Positions 51,880-60,087 are shown, counted from the stretch's first letter. The stretch is 64,000 nt of DNA from UBA10677 sp045532295 (GCA_045532295.1 JAZSFP010000004.1:1-64000); one strand, 5' to 3'. Numbers and translations: made by a program. Notes: generated from the letters alone by a model not told the origin.

Positions 51880-52547
51880 TTTAGCACCGCCTTGTAGCCA
51901 AGTCCGTGTACGGTCAGTATTTCAAAGCCGTCGCACTTAGCCGTTTTTTCGCGGATTTTCGCCATATACACGTCTACCGTTCGCGAGGTAGCGGAAGTAT
52001 CGTAGTCCCAAAACTCGTCCATAAGCGCAGAACGGGTAAAGGTCTTCTTGGGGTACGATAAAAGTTTGAAAAGTAGGTCGAACTCACGCATCGTAAAGTT
52101 TATCTCTTCGCCCTCAACCGTCGCCGTTCGCTCCTCGCCGTTCATCTTGAAGTTGCCCACCTCTAAGATATGGCTCTTCTCGATTTTTGCTCTGCGAAGT
52201 AAGGCGTTAATCTTCATAATAAGTTCGTCCATATCGAAAGGCTTGGTGATATAGTCGTCCGCGCCCAGCGTGTAGCCGAACATTTTCGAGGGCTTATCGT
52301 CCTTCGCGCTCATAAAGATTATGGGCGTAACGCTATCCTCTCTTCTGACGCTCTCTGCAAGCGCAAACCCGTCCACTTTAGGCATCATTATGTCCGTCAA
52401 TACGAGGTCGAACTTGCCCTTTTCTAATTGCTCCAAAGCCTCCGCCCCGTCGTAACAACAAACTACTTCGTACCCTCTCGACCTAAGCGAAAGGCTCGCG
52501 TAACGGTTTAAGTCTCTATCGTCTTCTACAACCAAAATCTTAGCCAT
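51876..52547 (-). CDS. OmpR-family response regulator
   Basis: A 223-aa regulator: receiver with D52 (LVLTDIMMP), acidic pocket VEDDRD and TKPF lysine, then a winged-helix domain ending LTVHGLGYKAVL. It is the first gene of a four-gene operon with the kinase and two membrane proteins. Direct repeats in its promoter suggest autoregulation. Confidence 0.92.
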   Translation of the reverse strand: MAKILVVEDDRDLNRYASLSLRSRGYEVVCCYDGAEALEQLEKGKFDLVLTDIMMPKVDGFALAESVRREDSVTPIIFMSAKDDKPSKMFGYTLGADDYITKPFDMDELIMKINALLRRAKIEKSHILEVGNFKMNGEERTATVEGEEINFTMREFDLLFKLLSYPKKTFTRSALMDEFWDYDTSATSRTVDVYMAKIREKTAKCDGFEILTVHGLGYKAVLK

Positions 52548-52565
52548 TTTTCAACCTCCAAGAAT

Positions 52566-52608
52566 ATTATAACATACTATTCTTATATTTTTGTTAAAAA
52601 AATGTTAA
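52566..52608 (-). promoter_or_regulatory. promoter with PhoP-like direct repeats
   Basis: TATAAT (52566-52571) with no good -35 at 17 nt. Upstream stand two TTAACA hexamers (52603-52608 and 52592-52597) 11 bp apart. Spaced TTAACA repeats are how PhoP-type OmpR regulators bind in Bacillus, so an activator site is likely. Confidence 0.5.
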
Positions 52609-52644
52609 AATTTTGTTTCTGCCCGTCGCAACCATAGCGTTTTC

Positions 52645-52710
52645 TCGCCCCACGCGCCGTGGGTGTCTTTCTGGAGCGAAGGCGTAGCCGTAGTGATAGA
52701 AACTCCCAAG
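52645..52710. repeat. repeat modules between ypeB and the two-component operon
   Basis: CCCCACGCGCCGTGGG followed by GTCTTTCTGGAGCGAAGGCG and GTGATAGAAACTCCCAAG: the same modules as at 59838-59885 and 59590-60050. Confidence 0.7.
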
Positions 52711-52727
52711 CATATAAAACGGCAAAA

Positions 52728-52753
52728 AAAATGAAGGCGCGCGCCTCCATTTT
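52728..52753 (-). terminator. terminator of the sleB-ypeB transcript
   Basis: Palindrome AAAATGAAGGCGC/GCGCCTCCATTTT followed by eight T residues on the minus strand, right after the ypeB stop codon. Confidence 0.85.
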
Positions 52754-52756
52754 CTT

Positions 52757-54064
52757 TTACATCACAAGCGAACCTTGGTCGTTATTAACTACTCTTAAAA
52801 TATCGCGAGTTTTACCGTCGTACGCGTCGATATAGACGAAGTAGTCAAGCCCGTTGTATTCGCCGTTAACCTCGTAACAAAGTTTCTCGTTGCCCTCGCC
52901 GTAGGGGATAACCGCCAAACCGATATTTTTCACGGCAATCTTACTACTAACTAAGGAAAGCGCGGTACTTTCGGTAATGGTCGGACAAATCGTTCTGTCC
53001 TTATGCGAGGAACAGTAACCGCTCGCCTCTAAGCCGAGGAGCGCGCCGTCTGAGAGCGCAATCTTGACCTTGACTATATCGGGATAACACACCGCGCCGT
53101 TTATTTTTGGGGCAAGATTAACGAACCCCACGCCGTCGACCGTGTTATACCAAATAGCCTCCAAGCCCTCGTAACCCATCTCGCCTGCCTTTTGTTTAGC
53201 AATTTCTATCGCTTGACTTTGCGAAAGCGTTGCGCCTCCTGGGAACAGGGAAAGGTCGTAGTTTACGATATATCCGCCCTTTTTCGTAACGGACAGATAA
53301 GCAGTATCGCCCTCCTTCTCTCCGCTCAACTGATAGAGCGTAGTCTTTCCTTCCGTTACGCCTAAAACCTTGATATTTTCAAGCCCGATTTTGCTTGCTA
53401 TCGACTTTGCTCCGCTCTCGTCAATATCCTCTTTTCCCTCAAGCGCCGTCCAAGTAAACTTCTTAGCGTCGGAGAACGGTCCGTCGTAAATGAGCGTAGG
53501 ATACTCGATAGCGTTTTCCCCGCTCTCACCAAGGTCGAGCGAAAAATCCTTAGGCATAAGCACGCCCTCTTGTAACGAAAAAAGCATACCGTTATTCGAT
53601 TTTTCGTACAACTTTTGTAGATTTAAGTTTAACTTCTTGGAAAAAGAGTAAAGTATTTCCGCTTGCTCGGTAAAGGTGGTCGTGTCTTTATTTTCGCTAA
53701 GCGCTTTTGAGTACGAGGCGCACCAGTCGGTTACTTGATTAAAATATTTGCTCGTTTTCTCTATGTCGTGATAGGAAAGTGGCAAGTTAGACAGCGCCGA
53801 ACTACTCTCCGCCGAGAGCGAAGACACCTTCGTCAAAAGGGGCAAAGTTTCACTCTCTTGAGGGGAAACGACGAGTTTAGAAAGGTTGATTTCCAAGTTA
53901 TTTACGCTATCGAGCGTATCGTAAAAAGACTTTCGATAAACGCTTTCAAGCGCGGTTTTTGAGCGAACGCCCTCGCTATTATACACTACTAAACCTATCG
54001 TAAGCATAATCGCAAAGGACACTACCGCCACCAAAGATACGATAAACGCATAAACTTTTCTCAT
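52757..54064 (-). CDS. ypeB: germination protein YpeB
   Basis: The 435-aa partner needed for SleB stability and localisation in the spore. N-terminal membrane segment (about 5-27), a helical region (about 35-160), then PepSY-like repeats (GGYIVNYDLSLFPGGATLSQSQAIEIA). Length and layout match the family. It starts 2 nt after sleB, the universal partner order. Expected to be made in the forespore. Confidence 0.9.
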   Translation of the reverse strand: MRKVYAFIVSLVAVVSFAIMLTIGLVVYNSEGVRSKTALESVYRKSFYDTLDSVNNLEINLSKLVVSPQESETLPLLTKVSSLSAESSSALSNLPLSYHDIEKTSKYFNQVTDWCASYSKALSENKDTTTFTEQAEILYSFSKKLNLNLQKLYEKSNNGMLFSLQEGVLMPKDFSLDLGESGENAIEYPTLIYDGPFSDAKKFTWTALEGKEDIDESGAKSIASKIGLENIKVLGVTEGKTTLYQLSGEKEGDTAYLSVTKKGGYIVNYDLSLFPGGATLSQSQAIEIAKQKAGEMGYEGLEAIWYNTVDGVGFVNLAPKINGAVCYPDIVKVKIALSDGALLGLEASGYCSSHKDRTICPTITESTALSLVSSKIAVKNIGLAVIPYGEGNEKLCYEVNGEYNGLDYFVYIDAYDGKTRDILRVVNNDQGSLVM

Positions 54065-54066
54065 TT

Positions 54067-54747
54067 TTACCCCCTCGCAAACGCGTGCTTGCCTATTCTA
54101 ATTTCCACTTTAAGCGACCAAATCCACTTGCTCGTAGCAGTTGCAGGATTATAATAATACAGACAACCGCCCGTTGGATCCCAACCGTTAAGAGCGTCGC
54201 GCGCCGCGTTATACGCGCTCTGATTAGGCGTTAAATTTATTTGCCCGTCGCTAACGGCGGTAAACGCGCCCCGTTGATAAATTACCCCTGCAATAGTGTT
54301 AGGGAAAGAAGATGAGCGCACTCTGTTAAGCACCACCGCCGCCACCGCCACTTGACCGGCGTACGGCTCGCCTCGAGCCTCGGAATAAACGCACCGCGCA
54401 AGCAAGTTCATATCACTGCTTGATAGCGAACTGCTATTATTCGACGATAGCGTAATGCCAAGAGCCTTTTCCGTTCTCGCTCCCACTATGCCGTCAACTA
54501 CCAGCCCGTAGTCGCGCTGAAAGTTTCTAACTGCGGTTTTAGTTCGACTACCCCAAATGCCGTCAATCTTATAATTATAATAGCCAAGATTAGAAAGGCG
54601 CGTTTGGACGAGGCGGATATTTTGCGCGGTATCGCCCTTAATAATGTTCTTCGCCTCCGCGCTCTCTACCCTAAAGAGCGAAAAGAAGACGGTAAAACAC
54701 AACAGTCCTGCTAAAACTACGAGTGTAATTCTTCTTACTTTTTCCAT
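54067..54747 (-). CDS. sleB: spore cortex-lytic enzyme SleB
   Basis: A 226-aa lytic enzyme that degrades spore cortex during germination. Signal peptide (about 1-32, ending VESAEA), a peptidoglycan-binding domain (IRLVQTRLSNLGYYNYKIDG, then TKTAVRNFQRDYGL) and the SleB/CwlJ catalytic domain with the key Glu in CVYSEARGEPY, followed by QVAVAAVVLNRVRS. The start follows GGAGG and lies 18 nt after spoIIR. Confidence 0.95.
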   Translation of the reverse strand: MEKVRRITLVVLAGLLCFTVFFSLFRVESAEAKNIIKGDTAQNIRLVQTRLSNLGYYNYKIDGIWGSRTKTAVRNFQRDYGLVVDGIVGARTEKALGITLSSNNSSSLSSSDMNLLARCVYSEARGEPYAGQVAVAAVVLNRVRSSSFPNTIAGVIYQRGAFTAVSDGQINLTPNQSAYNAARDALNGWDPTGGCLYYYNPATATSKWIWSLKVEIRIGKHAFARG

Positions 54748-54765
54748 ATTTCCTCCCTCTTTTTT

Positions 54766-55290
54766 TTAGCCGAAAAGGTAACTAAAAAACTCAAAAAAAA
54801 GCGAACGGTATTGAATTTTCGCGTCCTTTTCAGTGTTCGTAAAACAGAGGGGCGGATAGATTACACACCACCAGTTATCCCCTTTCCCCTCGCCGAGCGT
54901 TACGATAAGCGCGTCGTAGTAGCCCGAAGGCACGACGCTATCTTTATATGCCCGCGTGGGAAAGTACTCGTTGTTCATAACCGCTTTCGCCTTATACGAA
55001 AAGCCGTTTTCCTTGAGAGCATCGGAGGCGATAGAAGATAATCTATCCAGCCTTTTCTCTATTTCACGGTAGGCGGTAGCGTAATCGTTCACTCCCTTTA
55101 GTTCACGCTCTAAGTAAGCGGTAATTTCGCTTTTGACCGCCATTTTGACCGCTTGGTCGGTGGCACAGTTACTGTTAGCGCGGATATGAATACGAATTAG
55201 CGCTTCGTCTACGCTTGTAGTATGTACCGAGCAAGAGCAAAATATTGATAGAACGCAAAAAATTATCAACAAAAAACAAAACTTTTTCAT
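54766..55290 (-). CDS. spoIIR: stage II sporulation protein R
   Basis: A secreted forespore signal (174 aa) that triggers processing of pro-sigma-E in the mother cell. Signal peptide (about 1-22, FLLIIFCVLSIFCSC), then the SpoIIR domain: IRIHIRANSNCATDQAVKMAVK, VMNNEYFPTRAY and GKGDNWWCVIYPPLCF. I chose ATG 55290, which directly follows a hairpin and seven T residues. The next gene, sleB, is 18 nt away, so spoIIR, sleB and ypeB may share a forespore transcript. Confidence 0.93.
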   Translation of the reverse strand: MKKFCFLLIIFCVLSIFCSCSVHTTSVDEALIRIHIRANSNCATDQAVKMAVKSEITAYLERELKGVNDYATAYREIEKRLDRLSSIASDALKENGFSYKAKAVMNNEYFPTRAYKDSVVPSGYYDALIVTLGEGKGDNWWCVIYPPLCFTNTEKDAKIQYRSLFFEFFSYLFG

Positions 55291-55322
55291 AAAAAAACTC
55301 CCTTGACTTTTCGTCAAAGGAG
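55291..55322 (-). terminator. terminator-like hairpin abutting the spoIIR start codon
   Basis: Minus-strand stem CTCCTTTGAC/GTCAAGGGAG with a 5-nt loop, then seven T residues and ATG. It probably ends the ispE transcript. Its 3' arm contains AAGGGAG, the only ribosome binding site of spoIIR. Upstream, TTATA and GAGCATAAT, 14 nt apart, weakly resemble a sigma-F promoter. Confidence 0.7.
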
Positions 55323-55344
55323 ATTATGCTCACTTTTTTCCTTT

Positions 55345-56184
55345 TTATAACCACTCACAGCCTCTATCAACCGTCTTTGCCCTAAACACCGTAAAGCCTA
55401 ACTTAATGAGTTCACGCTGAGCGATTGCAAGGTCAATATCCCTGCCCACGCCCCAAACGGTTGCGCCACTGCCACTCATCGAGCAAGTAAGCCCACTCTC
55501 ACTCATAACCTTAAGCGCAACGGCAACCTCTTCGTTAATACTTACCGCAGGTTCAGTTAAAGCGTTAAAACAATGCTCGCTTATTCCCTTTAAGCCCTTT
55601 TCCTTAACGATACTCGTAAATTCGTCGGCAGGAATATGCTCTACGGGGCTATGGTCGTAGCGCGCAAAGCACTCGCCCGTGTTCACGTCGCCCTTTACCG
55701 CCAAAAGCACTTCTTCGCCCGTGGGCGCGTCGAAAAACTCCAGTTCTTCGCCCGTGCCTCTCAGCCTTGCCCAACCGCCCTTGAGCATATACGGAACGTC
55801 GCTACCGATTTTTCGAGCCTCCGCAATAAGCGTTTCTTCGTCTATATCGATATCGTACAGATAACACATTGCTCGCATTACGCCCGCAGCGTCCGCGCTC
55901 GACGCTCCAACGCCTCCGCCCGAGAGAATACCACGCTTAATATACACTTCCACGTCGTATCCGCCCAGTTCTTTCATAAGCATTACCGCTTTATAGGCGT
56001 TAGTCTCGTTGCGCTCTTCGTAGTCAATAAAAACTCGCGTCTCGTCCGCCGGAACAACTTTGATTTCGTCGTAAAGCGATACCGATACGAACACAGTGTC
56101 CAGTTTGTGATAGCCGTTCTCTTCGCCCTCAATCGAGAGGAAAGGATTGATTTTTGAATAAATTTTAACTTTAATTTCACCCAT
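55345..56184 (-). CDS. ispE: 4-diphosphocytidyl-2-C-methyl-D-erythritol kinase
   Basis: A GHMP kinase of the non-mevalonate isoprenoid pathway, 279 aa. N-terminal KIYSKINPFLSIEGEENGYHKLDTVF, the ATP-binding GILSGGGVGASSADAAG (PxxxGLGSSSA-like, about 84-100), and C-terminal MSGSGATVWGVG. The ATG lies 6 nt after TATAAT with no Shine-Dalgarno sequence, so the mRNA is predicted to be leaderless. Confidence 0.95.
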   Translation of the reverse strand: MGEIKVKIYSKINPFLSIEGEENGYHKLDTVFVSVSLYDEIKVVPADETRVFIDYEERNETNAYKAVMLMKELGGYDVEVYIKRGILSGGGVGASSADAAGVMRAMCYLYDIDIDEETLIAEARKIGSDVPYMLKGGWARLRGTGEELEFFDAPTGEEVLLAVKGDVNTGECFARYDHSPVEHIPADEFTSIVKEKGLKGISEHCFNALTEPAVSINEEVAVALKVMSESGLTCSMSGSGATVWGVGRDIDLAIAQRELIKLGFTVFRAKTVDRGCEWL

Positions 56185-56190
56185 AACAAG

Positions 56191-56220
56191 ATTATACTAT
56201 AAATCGCAAAACCTTGTCAA
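56191..56220 (-). promoter_or_regulatory. ispE promoter, leaderless arrangement
   Basis: TTGACA (56215-56220), 18 nt, TATAAT (56191-56196); only 6 nt between the -10 box and the ATG. Confidence 0.8.
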
Positions 56221-56262
56221 ATAGAATTTCGTCTATGAACGGCTACCTTCGTCGGATTGCGT

Positions 56263-57777
56263 CTAATTTTGTCGAACTTTGAAAATCTTTATCAAATCGC
56301 CCTTTTTTATGGGGAAAGAAAGCGAAGAATTTTGTTTTTTGACTTCCTCTTCACTCACTCCAAAGAGTTTGCAAATCTCCCAAAGCCCCTCGCCGTTTCC
56401 TACTATATGCGCCCGCAAAACGCCCTCGGTATCCTCTCGCGCCTCGCCCTCTTCAATAGAGCAAACGAGCGAACATTTCTGTTCTTGGGAAAGAAGTACG
56501 GAAAAAAGCACTTCCGACTTAACCTCAATTTCGTTGCCCCGACGAATTTTAACCGCCACGGAACGCACCTTTGCGTCCACCACCGCGCTATCGCTCTTTT
56601 CCGCGCCCTCAATCGTCAGCGTTTTAGAAAAAGGCAGTTCGACCGAGAGCGAGTTCGTCGAGTTACTCTCCGCGCTATAATAGATAATATTGCCCGAAAT
56701 TATGCCCTCAACGGTAACCTCTCCGCTGTCGCACCACGAATTAGTAACGGTTACGATAGAGGTGGGGCTTGCTAAAATGCTATCGACGAGTGGCATATCA
56801 CTTTTGAGCGCAATCACGCCGTCAATCTTTTCCAAAAGCAGTTCGCCTTTCTTAACGGCGGTAAAGCGCGCCTCTTCGCTCTTTACGAGCAGTTCTCGGT
56901 TAGGGCTAAAGCAGTCCAAAACCACTTCCGCCGTCGAGCGCGCGTACACCTCGCAAGAAAGACTTAGCGCGTAATTAAAGGTAAGAATTACGCCCTCGCC
57001 CTCCTCACTTATTTGCTCGCAACTTACTTCCGCATTTGCACTAACCGTGTCACCAAGACTGCAACCAAGCGCGGAAAACTCCTCGCTAAACTCCGTCTCA
57101 ACGCGCTTTTGAGCGATCAGTCCGTCCGCCCTGACGCCGATAATCTCGGTAACGATAACGCCTTCAGCACGCACGCAGTCCACGCCCGCTTTTGCGCTAA
57201 GGACGAGCGCACGATGAGAAACGAGCAACGACTCAACCATAGAGTTATCTTCAAAAGTGTTGGAAAGCGCAAACTCCGCTCTCTCTTTAGCCACTCGCTC
57301 ACCACGAATAACGCTACCCTTTTTAGTCTCAACGCCCTCCGTTTCACAGTCAAGGCACTCAATCTCTTTGCTCTCGAGCGCCCACGCGGTAATTTCAAAG
57401 AGCGCGCCCACGCGAATCTCTCCGCTACTAACCGCCGTAACCTCTACGCCGAGCAACCGCGCGTTGATATCCACCACCGAGGCTGAAGTAATAAGTTCGC
57501 TCTCGATTTTACCCGAAAAGTCGGCGTTACACTCAAGCGCGCGCCCTTTACCCTCGCCGTCGAGGATAAACGCTTTGAAAGTAACCATACCGCTATACCG
57601 AGCCTCGCCCGTAAAGATCTCACGGCCACCTATCACGCTGTCTGCAGTGAGCGTGTGGACCTTGCTAATGGAAATAGCGTGAGGGGGAGTAAGCCTGCCC
57701 TCGACTACCGTCTGCGTCTTGGCTAAACAGCGGTTTTGCTCGCATTTAAGTCGTCTATAAATAGGATTAAAGTTCAT
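56263..57777 (-). CDS. SPOCS/LysM protein, SipL-like spore coat factor
   Basis: A 504-aa protein with repeated SPOCS (DUF3794) domains: SGMVTFKAFILDGEG near 50-70 marks the first, and further repeats run to about residue 430. A LysM domain (GNGEGLWEICKLFGVSEEEV) at the C-terminus ends in an Arg-Gln-Asn tail. This plan is that of SipL, the clostridial protein that binds SpoIVA during coat assembly. I chose ATG 57777, 7 nt after GGAGG. Confidence 0.8.
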   Translation of the reverse strand: MNFNPIYRRLKCEQNRCLAKTQTVVEGRLTPPHAISISKVHTLTADSVIGGREIFTGEARYSGMVTFKAFILDGEGKGRALECNADFSGKIESELITSASVVDINARLLGVEVTAVSSGEIRVGALFEITAWALESKEIECLDCETEGVETKKGSVIRGERVAKERAEFALSNTFEDNSMVESLLVSHRALVLSAKAGVDCVRAEGVIVTEIIGVRADGLIAQKRVETEFSEEFSALGCSLGDTVSANAEVSCEQISEEGEGVILTFNYALSLSCEVYARSTAEVVLDCFSPNRELLVKSEEARFTAVKKGELLLEKIDGVIALKSDMPLVDSILASPTSIVTVTNSWCDSGEVTVEGIISGNIIYYSAESNSTNSLSVELPFSKTLTIEGAEKSDSAVVDAKVRSVAVKIRRGNEIEVKSEVLFSVLLSQEQKCSLVCSIEEGEAREDTEGVLRAHIVGNGEGLWEICKLFGVSEEEVKKQNSSLSFPIKKGDLIKIFKVRQN

Positions 57778-57849
57778 ATCTTTGCCTCCAAGCAAAATAA
57801 TTCTCTATATCCTACGCGCGATTTTCCTCAAATATGACAAAAACGACAG

Positions 57850-58104
57850 TTAAATTTCTGCCGTTTTCTTGACTTTAAGTCTAACTTCGCCACAAATGAG
57901 GTCGCTATACGAAACGGATAGCGTGGAAATGGTGGGCGAACCCTCTATCTTTAATATAAACACCGACGGAAAAACGCTCGCAACTTCTCCGCTGTAACAA
58001 GCAAACTTGCGCCGTCCTCGATTAACGCTAATCTTGACGGGCTTGCCAACGAGCATTTTAACCCTGCGCTTAACCTCGTCGGGTTTTAAGATACACTTTC
58101 GCAT
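57850..58104 (-). CDS. veg: Veg family protein
   Basis: An 84-aa member of the small Veg family (about 86 aa in Bacillus subtilis), linked there to biofilm regulation and spore outgrowth. Family stretches: VKRRVKMLVGKPVKISVNRGRRK and an SH3-like strand pattern. The start has only a weak TAGGGT site; a TAGAAT stands 6 nt upstream of the ATG but without a convincing -35. Confidence 0.88.
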   Translation of the reverse strand: MRKCILKPDEVKRRVKMLVGKPVKISVNRGRRKFACYSGEVASVFPSVFILKIEGSPTISTLSVSYSDLICGEVRLKVKKTAEI

Positions 58105-58129
58105 ACCCTAATTCTAACCAAGTTTTTAA

Positions 58130-58163
58130 AATTTATTCCTTCAAATGTTGCGACAACGCCTCA
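58130..58163 (-). repeat. short signature repeat behind the yerC-like gene
   Basis: GAGGCGTTGTCGCAACATTT followed by GAAGGA directly follows the stop codon. It is similar to the sequences behind the DMT transporter (21300-21335) and dnaB (31520-31557). Confidence 0.45.
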
Positions 58164-58445
58164 TTATCGCTTTTTTAAAACTATGGCGTAACCGTTGCCG
58201 TACTTGACGCATTTAGAAACGCGCGAAAGCGTTGCGGACGAAATGTTCGTCTTTTCTATAACCTGCTCGTAGGTTTGACCTTCAAAGAGCATTTTCGCAG
58301 CCGTAAGCCTTCCTGCCATTGCAGTAATCTCACTAATGGTGCAAAGGTCTTCCATAAAACTCTTCACTTCGCTTTCGTTCTTAAGCGAGGCAATCGCCTT
58401 ATAAAGCGCGCGCTCACCGTCAAAAGTATGTCTCGTGTTGTTCAT
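58164..58445 (-). CDS. YerC/YecD family TrpR-like repressor
   Basis: A 93-aa helical protein of the TrpR superfamily. ALYKAIASLKNESEVKSFMEDL (dimerisation helices) is followed by LCTISEITAMAGRLTAAKML and the helix-turn-helix TYEQVIEKTNISSATLSRVSKCV. Targets are not established. It is the last of three close genes on this strand (gap 16 nt from the zinc-ribbon gene). Confidence 0.9.
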   Translation of the reverse strand: MNNTRHTFDGERALYKAIASLKNESEVKSFMEDLCTISEITAMAGRLTAAKMLFEGQTYEQVIEKTNISSATLSRVSKCVKYGNGYAIVLKKR

Positions 58446-58461
58446 TACCTGCTCCCAAAGA

Positions 58462-58920
58462 CTATACGTCGTCTTCCTCTTCTTCCTCTTCTTCCTCGTC
58501 GTCGAAGTCCACTATATCGTCGTCGTAATCGAAATCGTCGTAAGAGGGGTTTTCTTCGTCGTCGAAACTCTCGTCCTCGTCTTCCTCCTCTTCCTCAAGT
58601 TCGGAAAGGGAAATCTCAGTACTCTCGTCCTCGGGCTCGTCAACGAAATCGTCGTGCCAGTTATCATCGCTCTCTTCAGGCTGTTCCTTAGCCTCGCGCT
58701 CCTTACGGCACTCGATACACATATCCTCGTCCTCGGCAATATAATTGACTTTGCAGATAGGACAAATCTTCTCTCCGCTCATCATCTCGTCCTCGTCGGG
58801 AAGAAGTTCGCTCGAGTCAATCAAGCCCATCGAGGCTTTACATACCTTACAGTAGCCCTCGCTCTCTTCGATATAATTAAGTTCACATCTTGGACATAAT
58901 ACGAATTTAGGTTTGCTCAT
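58462..58920 (-). CDS. zinc-ribbon protein with long acidic tail
   Basis: A 152-aa protein. Two similar Cys4 modules (CPRCELNYIEESEGYCKVC at about 9-27 and CPICKVNYIAEDEDMCIEC at about 51-69) are followed by a low-complexity Asp/Glu-rich tail from about 75 to the end. I chose ATG 58920 (MSKPKFVLC), 6 nt after GGAGA. Such tails often bind basic proteins or nucleic-acid-binding partners; the function here is unknown. Confidence 0.65.
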   Translation of the reverse strand: MSKPKFVLCPRCELNYIEESEGYCKVCKASMGLIDSSELLPDEDEMMSGEKICPICKVNYIAEDEDMCIECRKEREAKEQPEESDDNWHDDFVDEPEDESTEISLSELEEEEEDEDESFDDEENPSYDDFDYDDDIVDFDDEEEEEEEEDDV

Positions 58921-59027
58921 AAATTTCTCCGTGTTTTTTATCTTAGCGCAACTGCGCCTTTGTTTACTGCAAATATTATATGCATTTACGGGCTTTTTGT
59001 AAACTGTTTTACAGCCCTTTTGCAAAA

Positions 59028-59555
59028 TTATTTATTAATTTTTATAATTTCCACGCCTTTTTGCTTTGCATAGTCCATAGTGTACACCGTTCCGCCCTTC
59101 TCCGAGTAGTTAAGCGCAAACAAAAGCGAACTCTTATCCACCATATAACGATTGCGTTTTAAGGGCGCAAACTTACTGCCAACGGGCGAAATCGTGCTTA
59201 CGAAATCGCATTTTTCTATCGCGCGAGCGTACCTTGCCCTCTCGTAATCCGAGCGGTACTTGTCAGGCTCGGGGTAAGGCAAAGCCCCCTCAAGCAAAAT
59301 ATGAGGATACTTTTCCTTCAGCGCAATCACCGTTTCGCAAAAATACATATCCGCCCCTTCCGCCATACCGCACACGAAAAGGATTTTTCCGCTATTTATC
59401 GCCCGCTCGACTTCTACTCTAAGCCTTTCTTTAACAGCCACCGCCCTCTCGTCAGCCTCGCTTTCCCAAGGGAGCGATTTTGGACGGTTGCCCGTGAAAG
59501 TACATACTACGCTTTTGTCAAACTGCGCCGTCAATTTTAGTTCTCTATATTCCAT
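59028..59555 (-). CDS. SLOG-family protein (DUF1273/YpsA-like)
   Basis: A 175-aa Rossmann-like SLOG protein. Nucleotide-binding motif CTFTGNRPKSLPW (about 18-30), FVCGMAEGADMYFCETV and an ALPYPEP loop. The family is thought to bind nucleotide-like ligands. The ATG lies 8 nt after TATAAT with no clear ribosome binding site, so a leaderless mRNA is expected. Confidence 0.8.
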   Translation of the reverse strand: MEYRELKLTAQFDKSVVCTFTGNRPKSLPWESEADERAVAVKERLRVEVERAINSGKILFVCGMAEGADMYFCETVIALKEKYPHILLEGALPYPEPDKYRSDYERARYARAIEKCDFVSTISPVGSKFAPLKRNRYMVDKSSLLFALNYSEKGGTVYTMDYAKQKGVEIIKINK

Positions 59556-59563
59556 ACCCGTAT

Positions 59564-59591
59564 ATTATAACATATTTTATAATTTTGTCAA
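59564..59591 (-). promoter_or_regulatory. promoter of the SLOG gene, leaderless arrangement
   Basis: TTGACA (59586-59591), 16 nt, TATAAT (59564-59569); ATG 8 nt further on. Confidence 0.8.
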
Positions 59592-60050
59592 GTCATTATA
59601 CCCACTACGCGTGGGGGCGCTCACTGCCGTGAGGGGCGGTGTCGCGTTTAAGCGAAGTGAAAGCAAAAACCCTCGCTCCGCGTTTAAGCCTATAACCGTC
59701 ATACCGAGCGTAGTGAGCGGTAGCGAACGCAGTCGAGCGTATCTTTATTTTCTAAGGTCGGAGTTCCTATCACTCCACTTCGTTCCGTTCCAGGAAGACA
59801 CACGCGAGGCGTGTGATTACAGTACCCCTTAGGTCAAATGTCATTCTGGAGCGAAGGCGTAGCCGAAGTGATAGAATCTCCCAAGAATATACTACCACTA
59901 ATCTTTGATATGTCATACCGAGCGGAACGGAACGAAGTGTAGTGTAGTCGAGCGTATCTCAAAATCTAACGCCTATACGCGAAAGAGGTGCTTGTTCTTC
60001 TCTCCTCTACGGCGCGAAAAGTCGTCCCCACGCGCCGTGGGAAAGCCTAA
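59590..60050. repeat. intergenic block of modular short repeats
   Basis: No gene here. Modules in order: CCCACTACGCGTGGG with GCGCTCACTGCCGTGAGG (59600-59645); GTCATACCGAGCG...GAGCGTATCT (59698-59745); GGTCGGAGTTCCTATC...GCGTGTGATTACAGTAC (59757-59825); GTCATTCTGGAGCG...GATAGAATCTCCCAAG (59838-59885); TGTCATACCGAGCGG...GAGCGTATCTC (59911-59962); and an inverted CCGCGTATA.../CCCACGCGCCGTGGG module (59967-60042). Each has relatives elsewhere in the window. Confidence 0.8.
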
Positions 60051-60057
60051 AGAAAAA

Positions 60058-60078
60058 GAGAGGATTTTCGTCCTCTCT
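60058..60078 (-). terminator. terminator of the 60088-60708 gene
   Basis: Stem AGAGAGGA/TCCTCTCT with TTTTTC following on the minus strand. Confidence 0.8.
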
Positions 60079-60087
60079 ATTTCTCTT

